The notes: a model not told the origin generated them from the sequence alone. A stretch of DNA of 64,000 nt from Schoenoplectus triqueter (GCA_964058805.1 CAXKVV010002149.1:434001-498000), one strand, 5' to 3'. Counted from the first letter of the stretch, positions 34,840 through 47,960 are shown. Translations and numbers: made by a program.

Positions 34840-35903
34840 CGGATTTTTTTATAGTAATTAAAATAAAAAAAATGAAATGATATGATTACATTGGAGTTGT
34901 GCACTGATAGTCAGATTTGAATTTCAAATTTGATCCAAATTTTTAAAAAATAAATTTACAAAAAAATTATATTTTTATTAATTATCTTATTATATTTAAT
35001 TATTTATTTAATGATTTGGGAAAAAATAGTTAGAAAAATAATATGTTAAATAAGATAATATTTTGTATTAAAAAATAACATCTAGTTAAAAAATCACGAG
35101 AGAAAAATTATAAAAAATAAATTAGAATAAATATACATTCAGTAAAAAAATTATTAACTAGTAAAAATATACATATTTATTATATATTCAATAATAACTA
35201 TATATGATGAACATAATAAACTAGAATATATACAATTTCTACTTACAAATCAAAAAAATAATAAAAAAATAAATTATCAAAACTTCAAATGATTTTTTTG
35301 GCGTTGAAAATTATCGTATTAGCGTCAGATATCTTTGTGAGCTTTTTGTGGCTGCGTATCACATCTCAATCAGAGTTTCTTATCAAAAATTATGGTCATA
35401 TGAAGATCATGTGCTTGGATTTCGATTCTCCACTCATTCGACCGGGGACGTCAGATGGAATAAAAACATTATAAAAATTAAATAATTAATTAATCAAAAC
35501 AGAATAATTTTATAAAAAAATGCAAAAGGCAATAATTTATTTTTTATTATTGTTGTAATATTTTATTATTATAATATTATGTCTTTGACTATTGTTTCAT
35601 ATTAAGTTTTTCGCTTATCGTAATATTATATCTTTTATTAATGTAACATTCTAATTTTATTTTTATCCCTTGATAAATATAATTACATAATTACACATAA
35701 AAAATTTAATAAATAAATATTTTAAAAAATTGAATCAAAAATAAATATTTAAATATAATAAATAATTAATTAATCAAAATAGAATAATTTTGTAAAAATA
35801 AGCTGAACCGAATTTCAAATTCTATTTTAACTATGGAGTACACAACTCGAGTGTAATTATACTATTTTTCTCTTTTTTTTTATTTTGATGACTAAAAAAA
35901 ATG
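34840..35903. mobile_element. Long-TIR element family, copy A
   Basis: The left end CGGATTTTTTTATAGTAATT matches, inverted, the right end (other strand CATTTTTTTTAGTCATCAAA). Both run inward through an AAAATAAAA block, GATTACATTGGAGTTGTGCA (right arm: ATTACACTCGAGTTGTGTA) and TTTGAATTTCAAAT blocks. The 9-bp sequence CAAATTTCA flanks both ends (34,831-34,839 and 35,904-35,912). The interior is AT-rich without a coding frame that I recognise. Copies B and C near 54.6 and 58.7 kb share the terminal structure. An 8-9 bp duplication fits hAT or Mutator-like elements; I cannot decide which. Confidence 0.7.
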
Positions 35904-36260
35904 CAAATTTCATGTCTCTATTTGGTTTCTCAGAGATCAAGACCGAGAGAGACGCCAGGAAAACGACTCCCTGCGATTTTTTTTTACTGATATGAAGGAA
36001 TTCGGCAATATTTGAGTTAAATTTGAAACTAGAAAAATATTAGTTTTTCAAGAACCTACAGTGCGTCAAAATTGGAAGATGCGTTTCATCATACGTACCA
36101 GCCCATTTTAAATACTGTTGAGGGTGTAGACTGTAGACTGCTATAATTGACTACTAAATATAAATATGATGAGGCAAGGGACGAAATAATCGTAATACTT
36201 TTTTGTTTGCAATACTACCTTGAGTTTGCATTTTTTTTGAGCCGTTGTAATAATATAAAA

Positions 36261-36690
36261 AACTAGATGTAACTCGAATTTCACACCGATAAATAGTTCT
36301 CAAATAAATAATTAACATTATAAGTTTTTAAATATATTTAATAAAATTTCACATTAAAAAAATAGACACAATATTTTTAAATATTGAATAATAATAATAA
36401 ATAATAATAATATAGTTAAACACATGATAATTTATAAAGAAATATATAAAAAAATAAATTATTTTAAGAGTTATGTTTCGGTTTAAGTATATTAAACACA
36501 TTATTTTAAATGAGGAGAGAGAAAAGGTAAGACTCAAGTATATGAAAAAATTAAATAAAATCAATGATGGAGAAAAATGATGATGTGATATACTTAAAAA
36601 GTTTAGAAATTTTATCCATTAAAAATTATATATTAATATTTTAGAACAAATACATAGTTATGAAAAGTGTAAATATTGTTGGATTTGTAT
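36261..36690 (+). repeat. Dispersed repeat, copy 2
   Basis: Begins AACTAGATGTAACTCGAATT and then shares with copy 1 the ordered blocks GTTCTCAAATAAATAATTAA, TTTTTAAATATATTTAA, GACACAATATTTTTAAAT, TTAAGTATATTA and TTATTTTAAATGAG. It has the same orientation as copy 1, 9.4 kb away. Confidence 0.7.
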
Positions 36691-38477
36691 CATGTAAAAG
36701 ATGCTAAATTATCAATTTGCTGTTTTTCTTTGTGTAAATTTTCCGTGGGAGATTATCAGTTTGTTGTTGATATCAATGAATACTGTAAAGACGATATATA
36801 TTAGTATATATTTTGAAATATTACTATTCTAAGAAAGAATCTTCATATATTTTACAGTTTGCAAACCATGAAACATCAGTTTTTTACACTGAAAATGGGT
36901 ACACCGTTGATTTTTATTTTATTTTACAATACACATTTAGTTGTCTTATTAACAAAAGCATTTGTTAATTGTTCATTATATGTAAATAACTTGTATTTTG
37001 TCATGTTATATCGTAATTAAGGTGACTGCAATAATAGAGATATTACCAACTTAATTAAGTATTCTAGAGAACAATGATTCGAAGATATAAAGAACATTTG
37101 GGAAGACATGCACAGTGAGAGAATCTCACTCAGTTCAAAACAAGGTGCCAAGAAAATAGTATAATCCCTCACCACACACCACACGACACACTTTCTGCGG
37201 TGCAGCCTACTCCATAACCACCCACGTGATTCCACCTCCTGTTTATTTTTATTTCTTTTTGTTGACGCACGCACATAATTATAAGGTGTTACATCTTACA
37301 ACGATTAAATATTTGTTTTCTATGAATCATATACGTACGCCGGTTCGTAGGACTACTGTTCTTCACAACATAGGTCTTCACCAAATAGAAAATTATTGGA
37401 TGTTCTGCACTTAATTGAATGATGTCTTCTTCTTTTCTGCTTTCAGCTAGCCAATTGGCTTTCTTTTTTTTAAATATTGGACGCTCTGCTATTAATTCTT
37501 AATTTTCAAACTAGTGTCCAAATGTATGCTCAAATTAAATATAGTTGATCTTCACCTCGAAAAAATTATAACAGCGTGCTTCAAATTTGCTCATGTTGCC
37601 TTTATAGAGTATTTTGCCAAAATGAAAATAAAAATGAAATACTGAAAATTAATGAAAATGAAATATGAAAATTCGTTAATGAAAATGAAATATTGAAAAT
37701 TAATTAAAGAATTTCTATCGTGAATGTTAAGTTTAATAATTAGAAAATAAGAAATAAGAAATAATTTAGGGAATAGACCTTAAAGCTTGTAGCTATTTCA
37801 TCATTGGTCTATTTTTTTATATAAAAAAAAAAAGAGGGAGCAATATGTAAAATTCCACTTCGAATATTTTTTCTTAAGTTACCGTTACAGTACCGTTAAA
37901 GGTACCAATATATATGTATACCAATGTATCAATGGTACAAGATAATAAAAAATCATTCTTTCATCATCCAAAAGTCCTCAAGCATCAGTTCTTATTTTTT
38001 CTAAAAAAAGGACATTACGTAAAATTTCTCCAAATTTGGATCAATTTATTTTGGACGTTAAATATATGGAAAGAAACTGCAACCTTAAATTATGAACAAA
38101 AGGTGAATATCCTTTTTTAGCAGATGCAAACAATTAGATTCTTTGGAACCAATCAACTCGCAAGTTGCGTACAGTTATATGAATAATTGCATGTTTGCAG
38201 CTAATAAGATTTAGTTATACATAGCAATGTGAAGCGCGGGATTTGGATATTTACAGTGCAATTAAAATCGGACCGGATATCATAAATCCATATATAAATT
38301 ATGACAGAAAAATTATGGCATATTTTCAGCAGTCCACTGGAACATATTTCCATTAATGCAAGTCCAGAGCTAGTTTCGATTAGCTTTCTGTCAGACTATC
38401 AAAACATAGGTTTCATCCATACAAAAATTTGTATCTATGTTGACCAAACGGACATAAAGACCTTGCTAAATTGTAAC
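36691..38477. other. AT-rich intergenic DNA, nothing recognised
   Basis: No supportable gene. Repeated AATGAAAATGAAATA phrases occur near 37,620-37,700. Open frames are below 90 codons and carry no recognisable domain. Confidence 0.6.
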
Positions 38478-38485
38478 CGTATGAC

Positions 38486-39478
38486 CAGTGGCGGATCCAG
38501 ATTCCAGACCATCGAGGAATCGTAGGCACAATGAAAAAACACCTGCTAATATAAATAAACAATTATGTATATAAACTAATCGTATATTCTGCTATGGTTT
38601 TTAAACCATCCGAATTCTTATATACTTTAAACTTAATAATTATCTTATATACTTTAAACTTAAATTTAATTATTGGTAATTTTTTATGGGTCCCATTATC
38701 AATAGAGTGAATTCCAGTAAAAAAAACTTAGTGAAAAATAATAACATTATAATTTTAGCCTTTTACTATATTTTTTTTTAATTTTATAATTATTCGCCCA
38801 AAAGTCTTAAAAAATGATAAAAAGTATTAAAAATAATTTGCGATGTTACCTATACATGATAATAACTATCTATGAACCTACATTAGTACTAAATAAAATA
38901 AAATTTTGATAAAAAGAACTCAATTTTATATTTTCAAAGAAACGAAAGGACTCACTTTATAAATAGAAAATAAAATACAAAAACCAATTTCATAAGATTT
39001 TTGAAGAAAATCACGAATTCTCTACTTTTGTATGGCCCTGTATCAGGCCATAATCTTTTTTTTTTTTCTTTTGAATGCATCATTAACCCTTCATGCGAGA
39101 CTGGGGACAATCATTGAGAGAAAGATGCATGACAAAGAAATTAGATGTTCAATATTTACATATATTTTTTATTCCTTTCAACTATTTTACTGAATTTTTA
39201 TAACAAATACAGAAGGGCTCTCTTTGAGAAAAGCACGTGGTAAAAAAATACTTCACGTGGCAAGGAGAAGTGCATGCTTACTCTTCACATAGACGTGGTT
39301 TAAAATTTTTCCAAAAAAGCCAAGGCACAAATCCACTGGAAGGAATTAAGCTCAGGCACGAATATCTTATGATATACAAAATAGATCAAATTCAAAGAAT
39401 AAAATCAAGAACGTAACACTTTTATCAAATTAAGCTCAGACACTAGCCTGAGCTTGCCCCTGAAGAGCTCCGCCCCTG
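38486..39478. mobile_element. Non-autonomous hAT-like element
   Basis: Starts CAGTGGCGGATCCAG and ends CTCCGCCCCTG, so the other-strand end reads CAGGGGCGGAG. It is flanked by CGTATGAC (38,478-38,485) and CGTCTGAC (39,479-39,486), an 8-bp duplication with one mismatch. CAG-GGCGGA termini with 8-bp duplications are typical of plant hAT-like non-autonomous elements. The 993-bp interior has no transposase frame. Confidence 0.75.
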
Positions 39479-39486
39479 CGTCTGAC

Positions 39487-39892
39487 CGTTTTGGATTTCG
39501 TATCTCTGTAGTCCAGATAGGCATATATATATATATATATATATATATGCTAGTGTGTAAAGTTATATATTCTGTTATACCTGAAACGATCTGGCACTGG
39601 TCTTTGTGTTCTTTCTTTCAGATTAATTCATCGAAGCATAATTTGTAATCTATTTTTCATTTCACAATAGTAAAACCTATAAACTCATAGCTCTTAATTA
39701 ATCTATTCTTATCCCATCTAAACTATTAAACCATTCAATGGTCTGGATATGTAATTATCTGATCTGCCGATCCGGGCGGTCCATTCTTGAGTTCTACTTC
39801 GGAAGAGATTCCTTCTATTATTCCCTTTTTGCTTCTCCTGTGCTTCCACTTCCTAACTTCTACTCGATTTGGTGGCCTTTAATGTCTCTTTC
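39487..39892. other. Intergenic spacer with an AT microsatellite
   Basis: Sequence between the two hAT-like elements. It has about 13 AT dinucleotides at 39,523-39,548 and no gene. Confidence 0.7.
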
Positions 39893-39900
39893 AGTGTGTG

Positions 39901-40228
39901 TAGAGGTGGTAATCGGACGATTCAGATTAGGTTCAGATTTGATTTTCTGAAAGAAAATGAGTTGGGTTGTGTTAAAGTTGGATTGGGTAAGGATTAGATT
40001 GGATTGGAACAATTTATATATTGATTTTTTAGATTTTGAATTTATTTTGATTGGATTGCAGATCAATTGATCTCACATCGAGTAGGGACAAATCGGATCA
40101 GATTAGCTTGATTTTTTTTGTAAAAGTGTTAGATAGCATAAGTTTGACTTTTTAAAAAAAAGTGTCGGATCGGATTGAAATCCGAACCAGACGAATTTCT
40201 CAGACCGGGTCGGATTTTGCCACCTCAA
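39901..40228. mobile_element. Small hAT-like MITE
   Basis: The left terminus TAGAGGTGGTAA pairs with the right terminus, which reads TTGAGGTGGCAA on the other strand. Flanks AGTGTGTG (39,893-39,900) and ACTGTGTG (40,229-40,236) form an 8-bp duplication with one mismatch. The interior is rich in ATTGGATTGG-like phrases and contains no gene. Confidence 0.7.
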
Positions 40229-40236
40229 ACTGTGTG

Positions 40237-40816
40237 CGCCGTTTGGTTTTTTTTTACCAAAATTATTACAAAATCAATACAAATCCGTTAAATAAATTAC
40301 TATTTATATTAATAATATTTGAGTTTGAATAATATAAACACATTACAAAATAAGTTGCATCATAACTCATCTAACGTTTATAATAATTCCATATAAATTT
40401 TGATATTTAATGTGAAATATAATTCCGTCGCATAGATTTTAGTACCCATTTTTATATCTCCATAACATTTTGCCCTTCGTTTTTTTTAACTTTCTCGGAT
40501 TCTTTGGTACTATTTTCCATGTCATCGGTCTAGCTATTTTCGTATACATTATTCAATGATGACAATGTTGGTCTCTGATATTAGTAAATATATATACGAA
40601 TAATAAGTCAATTATATATATGGTTGTGACTTGACTGGATGTTTGCATCCTCTCTAACGCAATATCATCCATATCCTACATTTAAAGATAAGAAGACCTC
40701 AATTAAGGAGATTAGGACTTTAGGAAAATCCACGGTACGTTATCTCATCTACTTTTATTTTATGATTTATTATTACTAAATAGGACCTAATTCTTAATTA
40801 TACAAGCAACTAAAAC
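40237..40816. other. Intergenic DNA, nothing recognised
   Basis: AT-rich spacer between the hAT-like MITE and the CACTA element. No coding or RNA feature seen. Confidence 0.6.
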
Positions 40817-40847
40817 ATACACTACCAGAAAAAAAAAGAATTAAAAC

Positions 40848-41130
40848 CGGTTTTATAAACAATTTAGCATCGGTTATAAACCGGTTTTAAAAGTAAGTGG
40901 TACTAAATGTTTATAACCGGTGTTAAAATGAAATATTTAAAACCGGTTTAATAAAACCGGTGCTATTTTAGTTGGAACAATTAAAACCGGTTATTGAATA
41001 ACCGGTTCTATTTTATTTCAATTAAAACCGGTTCTAATCTATTTTAGAATTAAAACCGGTTATGGTTATAACCGGTTCTAATAAAATAAAACAATACAAC
41101 CGGTTTCTTTAAATAACCGGCTCTAAATAT
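40848..41130. repeat. CACTA left subterminal repeats
   Basis: About a dozen copies of AACCGGTT or one-base variants, mostly as TTAAAACCGGTT and ATAACCGGTTCTA, in both orientations. In CACTA elements such subterminal repeats are the transposase-binding sites; that role is inferred here from position and family knowledge. Confidence 0.85.
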
Positions 41131-41311
41131 ATTATTTTTTTTAATAAATTTTCTATTTTCTGTGACTGGTCCATATACCAGCCATATATATAATCAAACA
41201 CATATAAAAATATAACACAAATAAACTGATATAACTCACTAAATAACTGATCAATATCATATAAGTAACTAAATATTATAAATAACAGGAAAAAAAATAT
41301 AAAACAAATTA

Positions 41312-42760
41312 TCAAATATTAGATGCAATATAATTTACAACCATCTCCTTAATTTCTTTGATATCTTCCAGTGAATAAGATTGAGGAGCTGGGTTGATAG
41401 CCTATTAAAAAAATAAATTTTCATTAGTTTGATTAAGCAAACAAATATGTAAAAGAATTAAAGATTAATATGAAGTTTATTTTTTATACCTGTGGTAAAT
41501 TTTTGTTGCTAGAATATGTAGTTATTATATTATGCATCGATTTCATAACATAATAACCGCACACTTTACCGCTTGGCTGGTTTGGACTCTAAAATGTTGC
41601 AAGAAAAAAAATAAAATAATAGTGTAAGGCCTTATATAACAATCATTTAAAGTTTGGAATTACACACCTGAAAAAAATCAAATCATTTAAAGTTTTGAAT
41701 TACACACCTGAATCGTTTTTCAAGTGAACTTGTGTTTTTTTTCTTGAGCGAATTGTTTTTCAATCCAATAATAGCGTAAGGCCCTTATATAACAATGATA
41801 TGAGTTATCAATTACAGTACATACTAAATTATCGAAGATAATAGAAAAAACTTACGTATTTAATACTGATTGGATAATATATATTTCATCTTTACGATTC
41901 AATGAGTCCACGACGTAAACAACATAGGGTTTGAGCCGCACAATCAAAATAATCCAATGCCCCCTATAATTTATACGTATTAATATGGAGATTAAGCAAT
42001 TAAGCAATTAAGCAATAAATAAATAAGCAAATGAATTAAGTTTTGAAGTTCTAACTTTTCAATGTACGGAAGAAACATGTAGGAGTTTGGATTCTCGCAT
42101 TTAACAAAGTATTGCCCCAAATAATTGACTGTGCGCTCGATATCACTTTGAATTTGTGTTTCCGTGCAAATATTGATCGATAAATTTACAATTGTCAATT
42201 AAGAAACTCTTGCACGTATCGTGGGAAACCCTACAATATATACAATAATTAGTCTTAAAATAATTATTAAAATGCTAAAAGAAATATTATGATTATATTC
42301 TTACATGCAGAAAATCTGTAGAATCGAGACATTGAGCCATTCATCCTTAAAAAACTCGATGATATCCGTCACGTATACATAAGCATCACCATCGTAGAAG
42401 AATAGCTCCGAAAATGCGATAGAAAAATAAGTCGTACTGACGGACTGCATCATGATCATCTTATATAGAAATAATGAACGTCTAGAAAGACGTTGTAAGG
42501 TGTCATCATCAAGAAGCGCCTCTCTACGAGATTTTAAAATTGGGTCTGGCTCGAATGTTTTTTTCTTGTTGGACATAGATTTTTTTGATGTATTATCCTG
42601 CATTTAAACATATTAGTGAACAAATAAATTATGAATTTTAAAATTATAGAGATAAATAAAAATACCTCACAAAACTCGATAAGGTGTATGGGTCATTTGA
42701 TAAAGAATCCAACAATCTCACCGAGCCACTCCGGTCCATTTGGCGGCGGAAATGGAACAC
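41312..42760 (-). pseudogene. Ulp1-like (C48) cysteine peptidase remnant in CACTA
   Basis: Minus-strand exons can be read with fitting splice sites. 42,597-42,305 encodes a stretch ending EWLNVSILQIFC. 42,230-42,056 encodes NYLGQYFVKCENP and YMFLPYIEK. 41,963-41,856 encodes GHWIILIVRLKPY and VVYVVDSLNRKDE. 41,588-41,490 (33 codons) encodes QPSGKVCGYYVMKSM. 41,401-41,312 ends at TGA. The catalytic His (GHW), Asp (VVDS) and Cys (VCGYYV) of the C48 fold are all present. The family removes SUMO-like modifiers. Copies inside plant CACTA and Mutator elements are common, and their role is unsettled. The 42,230-42,056 exon needs a frameshift to join its neighbours, and the exon upstream (about 42,760-42,665, with GPEWLGEIVGFF) contains a TGA. 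The gene is therefore broken, and the copia insertion cuts off anything further 5'. Confidence 0.75.
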
Positions 42761-42893
42761 AAATGTGGTAAAATCGGGGACTATTCGGGATTATATGTTC
42801 ACTATCCTAAATGAGACAAAGTATTCAAAAAGCAGTCCCAAATCGGGGACTATTCGGGATTAATTCCTATTGGATTAATCCCGAACGAGTATG

Positions 42894-45017
42894 TGTAGGG
42901 ATTTGGAATGCCCAAATCCCGTTAATGCTCAAGCTGCGGAAAGACCGTAGAACAAAAATTTTACTTCTACTTAAGTTAGGGATTAAAGTATGTCGGATAA
43001 TAACCGAGAGTTACAGACATTTAATCCTTTACAAAAGACGGTAAAATATTATTTTACTTCTAACTTAAGCTTAGGGTTAAAGTGATGTGTCGGATGATTA
43101 CCGAGAGATACACACCTCTTTAAACCTTTATTGATCTACTCCATGATTGATTTCTAAAATATTAATCTACTTAACAATTAAATAGATTAATATAAGATGT
43201 TATACCTCGCTTCCAAATTTCAATTGGAATGAAAATCGGCTTGTCTCGGAGCACCAAACGTCTGATGCCTCTGTAGGTTATCCACCAGGACTGACCAGAG
43301 AGCGGTTTATTTCTTTTGCCAGAAATACCGTAAACCGCGGTTTTTCGCAAAAACACTATTCACCTGAGAAAAGACGAAATAGTACTATTCACGACTCGCA
43401 GTAATTCTGTTTCACAAATGTGCAGAAATACCGCAACTTTCGTAAAAACACTATTCACCGATCCCGTGAATTCTGAAACAACCGTATACCGAGAGAGAGA
43501 AAGTAGAACTGATTTGGTGGAAATTTTTCTCTCACCCTACCCCTCTATTTATAGAAAAAGTGGAGTTGCCAAATTACCAAAATGCCCTCGTGAATAGTAG
43601 GGAGGTTTCAAAGTGAAAAGACCAAAATACCCTTAAAGTTCATCCAATTTACCAAAACGCCATTGGGCTTTTTGGCCAAATTACCGAAATACCCTTGGGC
43701 TTTTGGACAAATTACCAAAATACCCTTGGAGGTCGTCATGGGCTTTTCATGGGCCTTTTTGGGCTTTTCAGATTTTGGGCTTTTTCAATTTTGGGCTTTT
43801 TGGGCTTTTCTGATTTTGGGCTTTTAATTATTAATTAAGACTTTAATTATAAATGGGCTTTGGCCCATAATTCAAATCCATAATTAACATTTAAAATCCA
43901 AATCACATATATATAATTGTCATCTACAATTATATTTTTCTCGGTTGTTGTTTCGGCGAATTTATACGACGTGTCCAACACGTTATAAATTCAATCTGAT
44001 TTTTGCTTCTTGTCATCTCTATGACAAATATAATTATATCATATATAATTAATTATAACCATCTTATTATTAATTATAAACAATTTATAATTAATCAATA
44101 AGATTCTCCGATTAACTCCTATACGGTGTGACCCGACAGGATCCGTGTTATGTTGGTAAATAGAGTTAAAACCGTTTTAACTTCTATAATCATAGGAGGC
44201 ATCTGGCAGAATGCACTATGACCATCCAATTACACAGATGATGATGTACTGTACAATATCATGATCCAGTAAACTATTTACTTGTGTTTAATTCTTTTGT
44301 CTCATAGCTATCAGATCAGTTTCAAGGTAGGTATGTGTCATCCTTGCAAACTTAATCTTTTCTTGATCCTGAGTAAATTATCAAATATAATTACTCTTGT
44401 AATTATACTGCTAGCAGATAATCTTACTCTATCAAGGGGCCCAGTGATGCTATAACTCGTATAGAAATACGAGGGACAATAGTACTTTTGGCAAACCATC
44501 TCTTCCTCCGCATAAGTTATGTATACCGAAGAGCTACCTTTATAGCCACCTTTTATGGATAACGTTTGGTAGAAATCACACACATACATATCTTATGTAG
44601 GAAAGATGAATACCTCATACTTTAGAATTTAATACTGAACGAAAACATTAATGACACGAACACAATTCCATTTAATGTTTCATTCGGGGTCTATCAAATA
44701 CGATGTTCCTTGAACATCTATCTATGTGATTAAAATGACAACTCTTTGTCTATGGTCTGTAAAACTTGACCATCATTTAATCCACATACTAACCTGATAA
44801 TGGTTAATTAGTGTTCCTGCTAATTACCTTGGTTAGTGACTTTTAAGAGTATATTCTATATTATGAAGTTTCACAATTCCAGTCATGAACTCGGAATGAT
44901 TCATAAATTCAATAATACTCAAGGAAACAAAATATCGTTTAAATATTCAATTCATGAACAAAGCTTTATATAACAAATTTATCGTATTATTGACTTCAAG
45001 ATTATTACAAACTAACA
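42894..45017 (-). repeat. Copia 3' LTR (downstream copy on minus strand)
   Basis: Bounded by the target duplication GTATG on the left and the polypurine tract (other strand AAGTGGGAGAT, 45,018-45,028) on the right. It starts TGTAGGGATTTGG and ends ACTAACA in plus-strand reading. Short open frames at 43,171-43,356 and 44,338-44,589 recur identically in the other LTR. They have no recognisable domain, and I treat them as LTR sequence. Confidence 0.95.
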
Positions 45018-45028
45018 ATCTCCCACTT
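45018..45028 (-). other. Polypurine tract
   Basis: The minus strand reads AAGTGGGAGAT directly before the TG of the 3' LTR, the usual place for plus-strand priming in LTR elements. Confidence 0.85.
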
Positions 45029-45054
45029 AAGCTTGGAGTCAATCATATTGAGCC

Positions 45055-45440
45055 ATGCCTTATATAAATCTCTTTATTCTATAAATCTCTCAGATTTAAA
45101 GGAAAATCTCACAGCCAATCTCCTATGTGTCTCAAACCCATAGAAGATATGTGCAACTAGTGCTTGGCTTGAGGTAGAGATCTTACAAGTGGATCAGCTG
45201 TGTTGCTGACGGTGTCAATTTTACAAATCTTTACGTCGCCTCTATTTATGATTTTTCATATGAGGTGATAACGTCTGTGTAACCACTTACCACGAGCTCC
45301 GAGTCAACACCGTAGATGAGAAATATATCCTTAGTTCTTCTTAAGTACTTAAGGATGTTCTTTACAGCATTCCAGTGCTCCTAGCCTGGATTAGCCTGAT
45401 ATCTACTCGTCACACTCCAAGCGTACAAGACATCAGGGCG
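45055..45440 (-). pseudogene. Copia RNase H remnant, core deleted
   Basis: The minus strand reads YQANPG, then TAG in place of Trp, then EHWNAVKNILKYLRRTKDI and VSGYTD, the connection and first RNase H Asp. It then jumps to RGDVKICKIDTVSNTADPLV, which in intact elements lies about 100 residues further on. The RNase H catalytic core between them is gone, with the junction near 45,250. Confidence 0.75.
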
Positions 45441-46429
45441 AGTGCACAACATGGGATAACTCTACTCATTATGCTTTGCTCATCAGTTGTCAAAGGACAC
45501 TGAGTCTTGCTAAGCTGTGCACCATGATTCATTGACAGAAATCTTTTCTTAGAATTCTGCATGCTGAACCGATTCAACACTTTATCAATGAATGTATGTG
45601 CTTTGACTTAATCCAATAAGTCTCTTAGATCTATCTCTATGGATCTTTATGCCTAGTATATAGACAGTCTCGCCCAAATCTTCCATTGAGAACACTTTCT
45701 TTAATGAAGATTTGGCTAATTGCAATAAGGGAATATTATTTCCCATTAAGAGTATATCGTCCACATAGAGGATTAAAATAGCGATGACACTCCCACTAGT
45801 TTTCCTGTATACACAAGGTTCTTCTTCGCATCTGACGAAGTCAAACTGTTTGACTTCTTCGTCAAATCAAAGATTCCAACTCCGTGATGCTTGCTTCAAT
45901 CCATAATGGATCTGAGAAGCTTGCATACCTTCCCAGCATTCTTTGGATCCTCAAAACTTATGGGCTGTATCATATACACGTCCTCTTCCAAATTTCCATT
46001 TAGGAAGACGGTTTTGACATCCATCTGCCATATTTCATAATCATGAAATACGACAATTGCTAGGAGCATCCGAATTGACTTAAACATAGCTACGGGCGAA
46101 AAAGTTTCATCATAATCTACGCCGAGAATTTGTTTGAAACCTTTCGCTACTAGCCGTGCTTTGTAAAGAGTCATATTACCATCCATGTCTATTTTTCTTT
46201 TAAAAACCCACTTGTTAGCTATGGGTTTTACCCCAACATGTGGTGCAACCAGGTTCCAAACCATGTTGTCATACATGGATTGTATTTCGGATCTCATGGC
46301 CTCCAGCCATTTGTCAGAGTCGGGTCTATCCACTGCTTCCGCATAGGTCAGAGGATCTTCAGCATCAAATACCGAGACTTCATGCAGTCCCATGTACCTT
46401 TCAGGTGCACGGACTGTCCTATGTGACCT
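45440..46429 (-). pseudogene. Copia reverse transcriptase remnant
   Basis: The frame from 46,429 contains WLEAMRSEIQSMYDN, ANKWVFKRKIDMDGN, YKARLVAKGFKQ and WQMDVKTVFLNG, the RVT_2 fingers and first palm Asp. One base is lost near 45,905 in the motif SIYGLKQ, which shifts the frame. A TGA follows shortly after, where RFDE would be read. The catalytic YVDD is intact at 45,767-45,756, within ILYVDDILLMGN. Sequence on to about 45,440 follows the usual thumb region (VFSMEDLGE, LGIKIHRDRSK). The fold is recognisable, but the protein cannot be translated whole. Confidence 0.85.
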
Positions 46430-47779
46430 TCATAGCACTTGTTCTTCAGGCTGTCGAACTTCATCCACATCAGTATGCGGATTTAGTTCTATTTCAACTT
46501 GCGTTGAAGTAGATGAGCTCGGGACTAGAACTTCTTTCACAACTATTTGTAGATTTGGTTCTTCCAAATGCTCATTAGCCGAAGAATCAAGTGGTGGGTT
46601 TATCTGATCAGTATCAGATATTGTATTGTGTGATGTATCTTGAATTTCTTCAAGTATTACATTACTCCCACTACTTCCTTTTGCGAGAAACTCTTTCTCA
46701 AAAAATATACCATGACGAGCAACAATTATCTTGTTCTCGGACTGATAATAGAAGTAATATCCTTTCGTTTCCTTAGGATACCCTACGAAAAAGCATTTGT
46801 CAGCTTTGGGTCCAAGTTTGTCAGAAGTCGAACGTTTGACAAATACCTTGGGACCCCAAATTTTAAGATAAGACATATTTGGTACCTTACCAAACCATAA
46901 CTCATATGGAGTCTTTTCTACTAACTTGGATGAAACCCTATTTATTGTTAGTGCAGCAGTTTCTAGTGCGTGCTCCCAAAACATTTTTAGGAGTGTGATA
47001 TTACTCATCATGGAACGAACCATGTCTAACAGAGTTCGATTCCTCCTCTCAGAAACACCATTCCATTGTGGCGTTCCCGGAGGTGTGAGTTGTGAGACTA
47101 TCCCACATTCTTTTAAGTACATTATAAACTCATAACTTAAGTATTTGCCTCCACGGTCTGACCGTAAGGCCTTAATACTTTTATTCAGTTGATTTTCTAC
47201 TTCAGTCTTGAATTCCTTGAACTTTTCAAAAGATTCAGACTTATGTCTCATCAAGTAGACATAACCATATTTACTGTAATCATCAATAAATGTGATAAAG
47301 TAGTGATCACCGTTTCTTGTACAAGTACTCATTGGTCCGCATACATCTGTGTGTATAAGGGCTAATAAGTCACTTGTCCTTTCGCCCTTCTTGGAGAAAG
47401 ACAATTTGGTCATTTTTCACGTAAACAAGATTCACAATATTAAAATTACCAAGAAGTCCAACTTCATGTAACTTTTGATGTGTTTCTCATTTATATGACC
47501 AAGGCGATAATGCCATATGAAAGTCATACTTTCATGAGATGTTTTGAGTCGTTTATTGATGTTAAATATAGGTTTGTCTATTTCCAGTATATAAAGATCA
47601 TTCATCATAAAAGAAGATCCATAATATAACTCATCTTTGTATATAGAACAACCATTGTCCTTTATAACAAAAGAGAAACCATTCATTTCTAAACATGAGA
47701 TTGAAATGATGTTTCTGAAAATACTTGGAACAAAATATACATTTTCAAGTTCCATTATAAACCCGTCAGGCAAATACAA
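46430..47779 (-). pseudogene. Copia integrase (GAG-pre-integrase plus core)
   Basis: The pre-integrase part (47,779 to about 47,432) contains WHYRLGHINEKHIK, the His pair of the HHCC zinc site. The Cys pair (CESC) lies just downstream but out of frame. At least two single-base losses in A-runs appear to separate these frames (near 47,472 and 47,405). The core frame (47,413-46,430, 327 codons) is open. It includes IHTDVCGPM, FIDDYSKYGYVYLM, LRSDRGGKYLS and NGVSERRNRTLLDM, giving the D-D-E catalytic triad, and ends with the acidic, Ser-rich tail before RT. The frame stops at TGA (46,430-46,432) where the coding sequence would otherwise run straight into RT. Confidence 0.85.
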
Positions 47780-47960
47780 CTCTATACTTCCGACTGTTAC
47801 GGCTGCAACTTGTGCTCCGTTTCTAACTCGGAGTTGTATTTCCTTGTTGCGTAGTTTTCTCCTATTCTTTAGTGCCTACATATTTAAACAAATATGAGCA
47901 CATGATCCAGTATCCAATACTCAATCATGAATAGAGGTAACAACGTTAACTTCAACAATA
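47780..47960 (-). pseudogene. Copia aspartic protease remnant
   Basis: The minus strand encodes VLDTGSCAHIC, the DTG active-site loop of the retroviral-type aspartic protease, followed by GAQVAAV and LYLPDG. A TGA stands just before VLDTG, where plant copia proteases have Trp, and a TAG follows LNM. With two nonsense codons in a short stretch, the protease cannot be made from this copy. Confidence 0.75.

Noticed and set aside
43171..44589. 61- and 83-codon frames repeated at 50,817-51,002 and 51,984-52,235
   Set aside because: They lie in the two copies of the LTR, are identical because the LTRs are, and show no domain.
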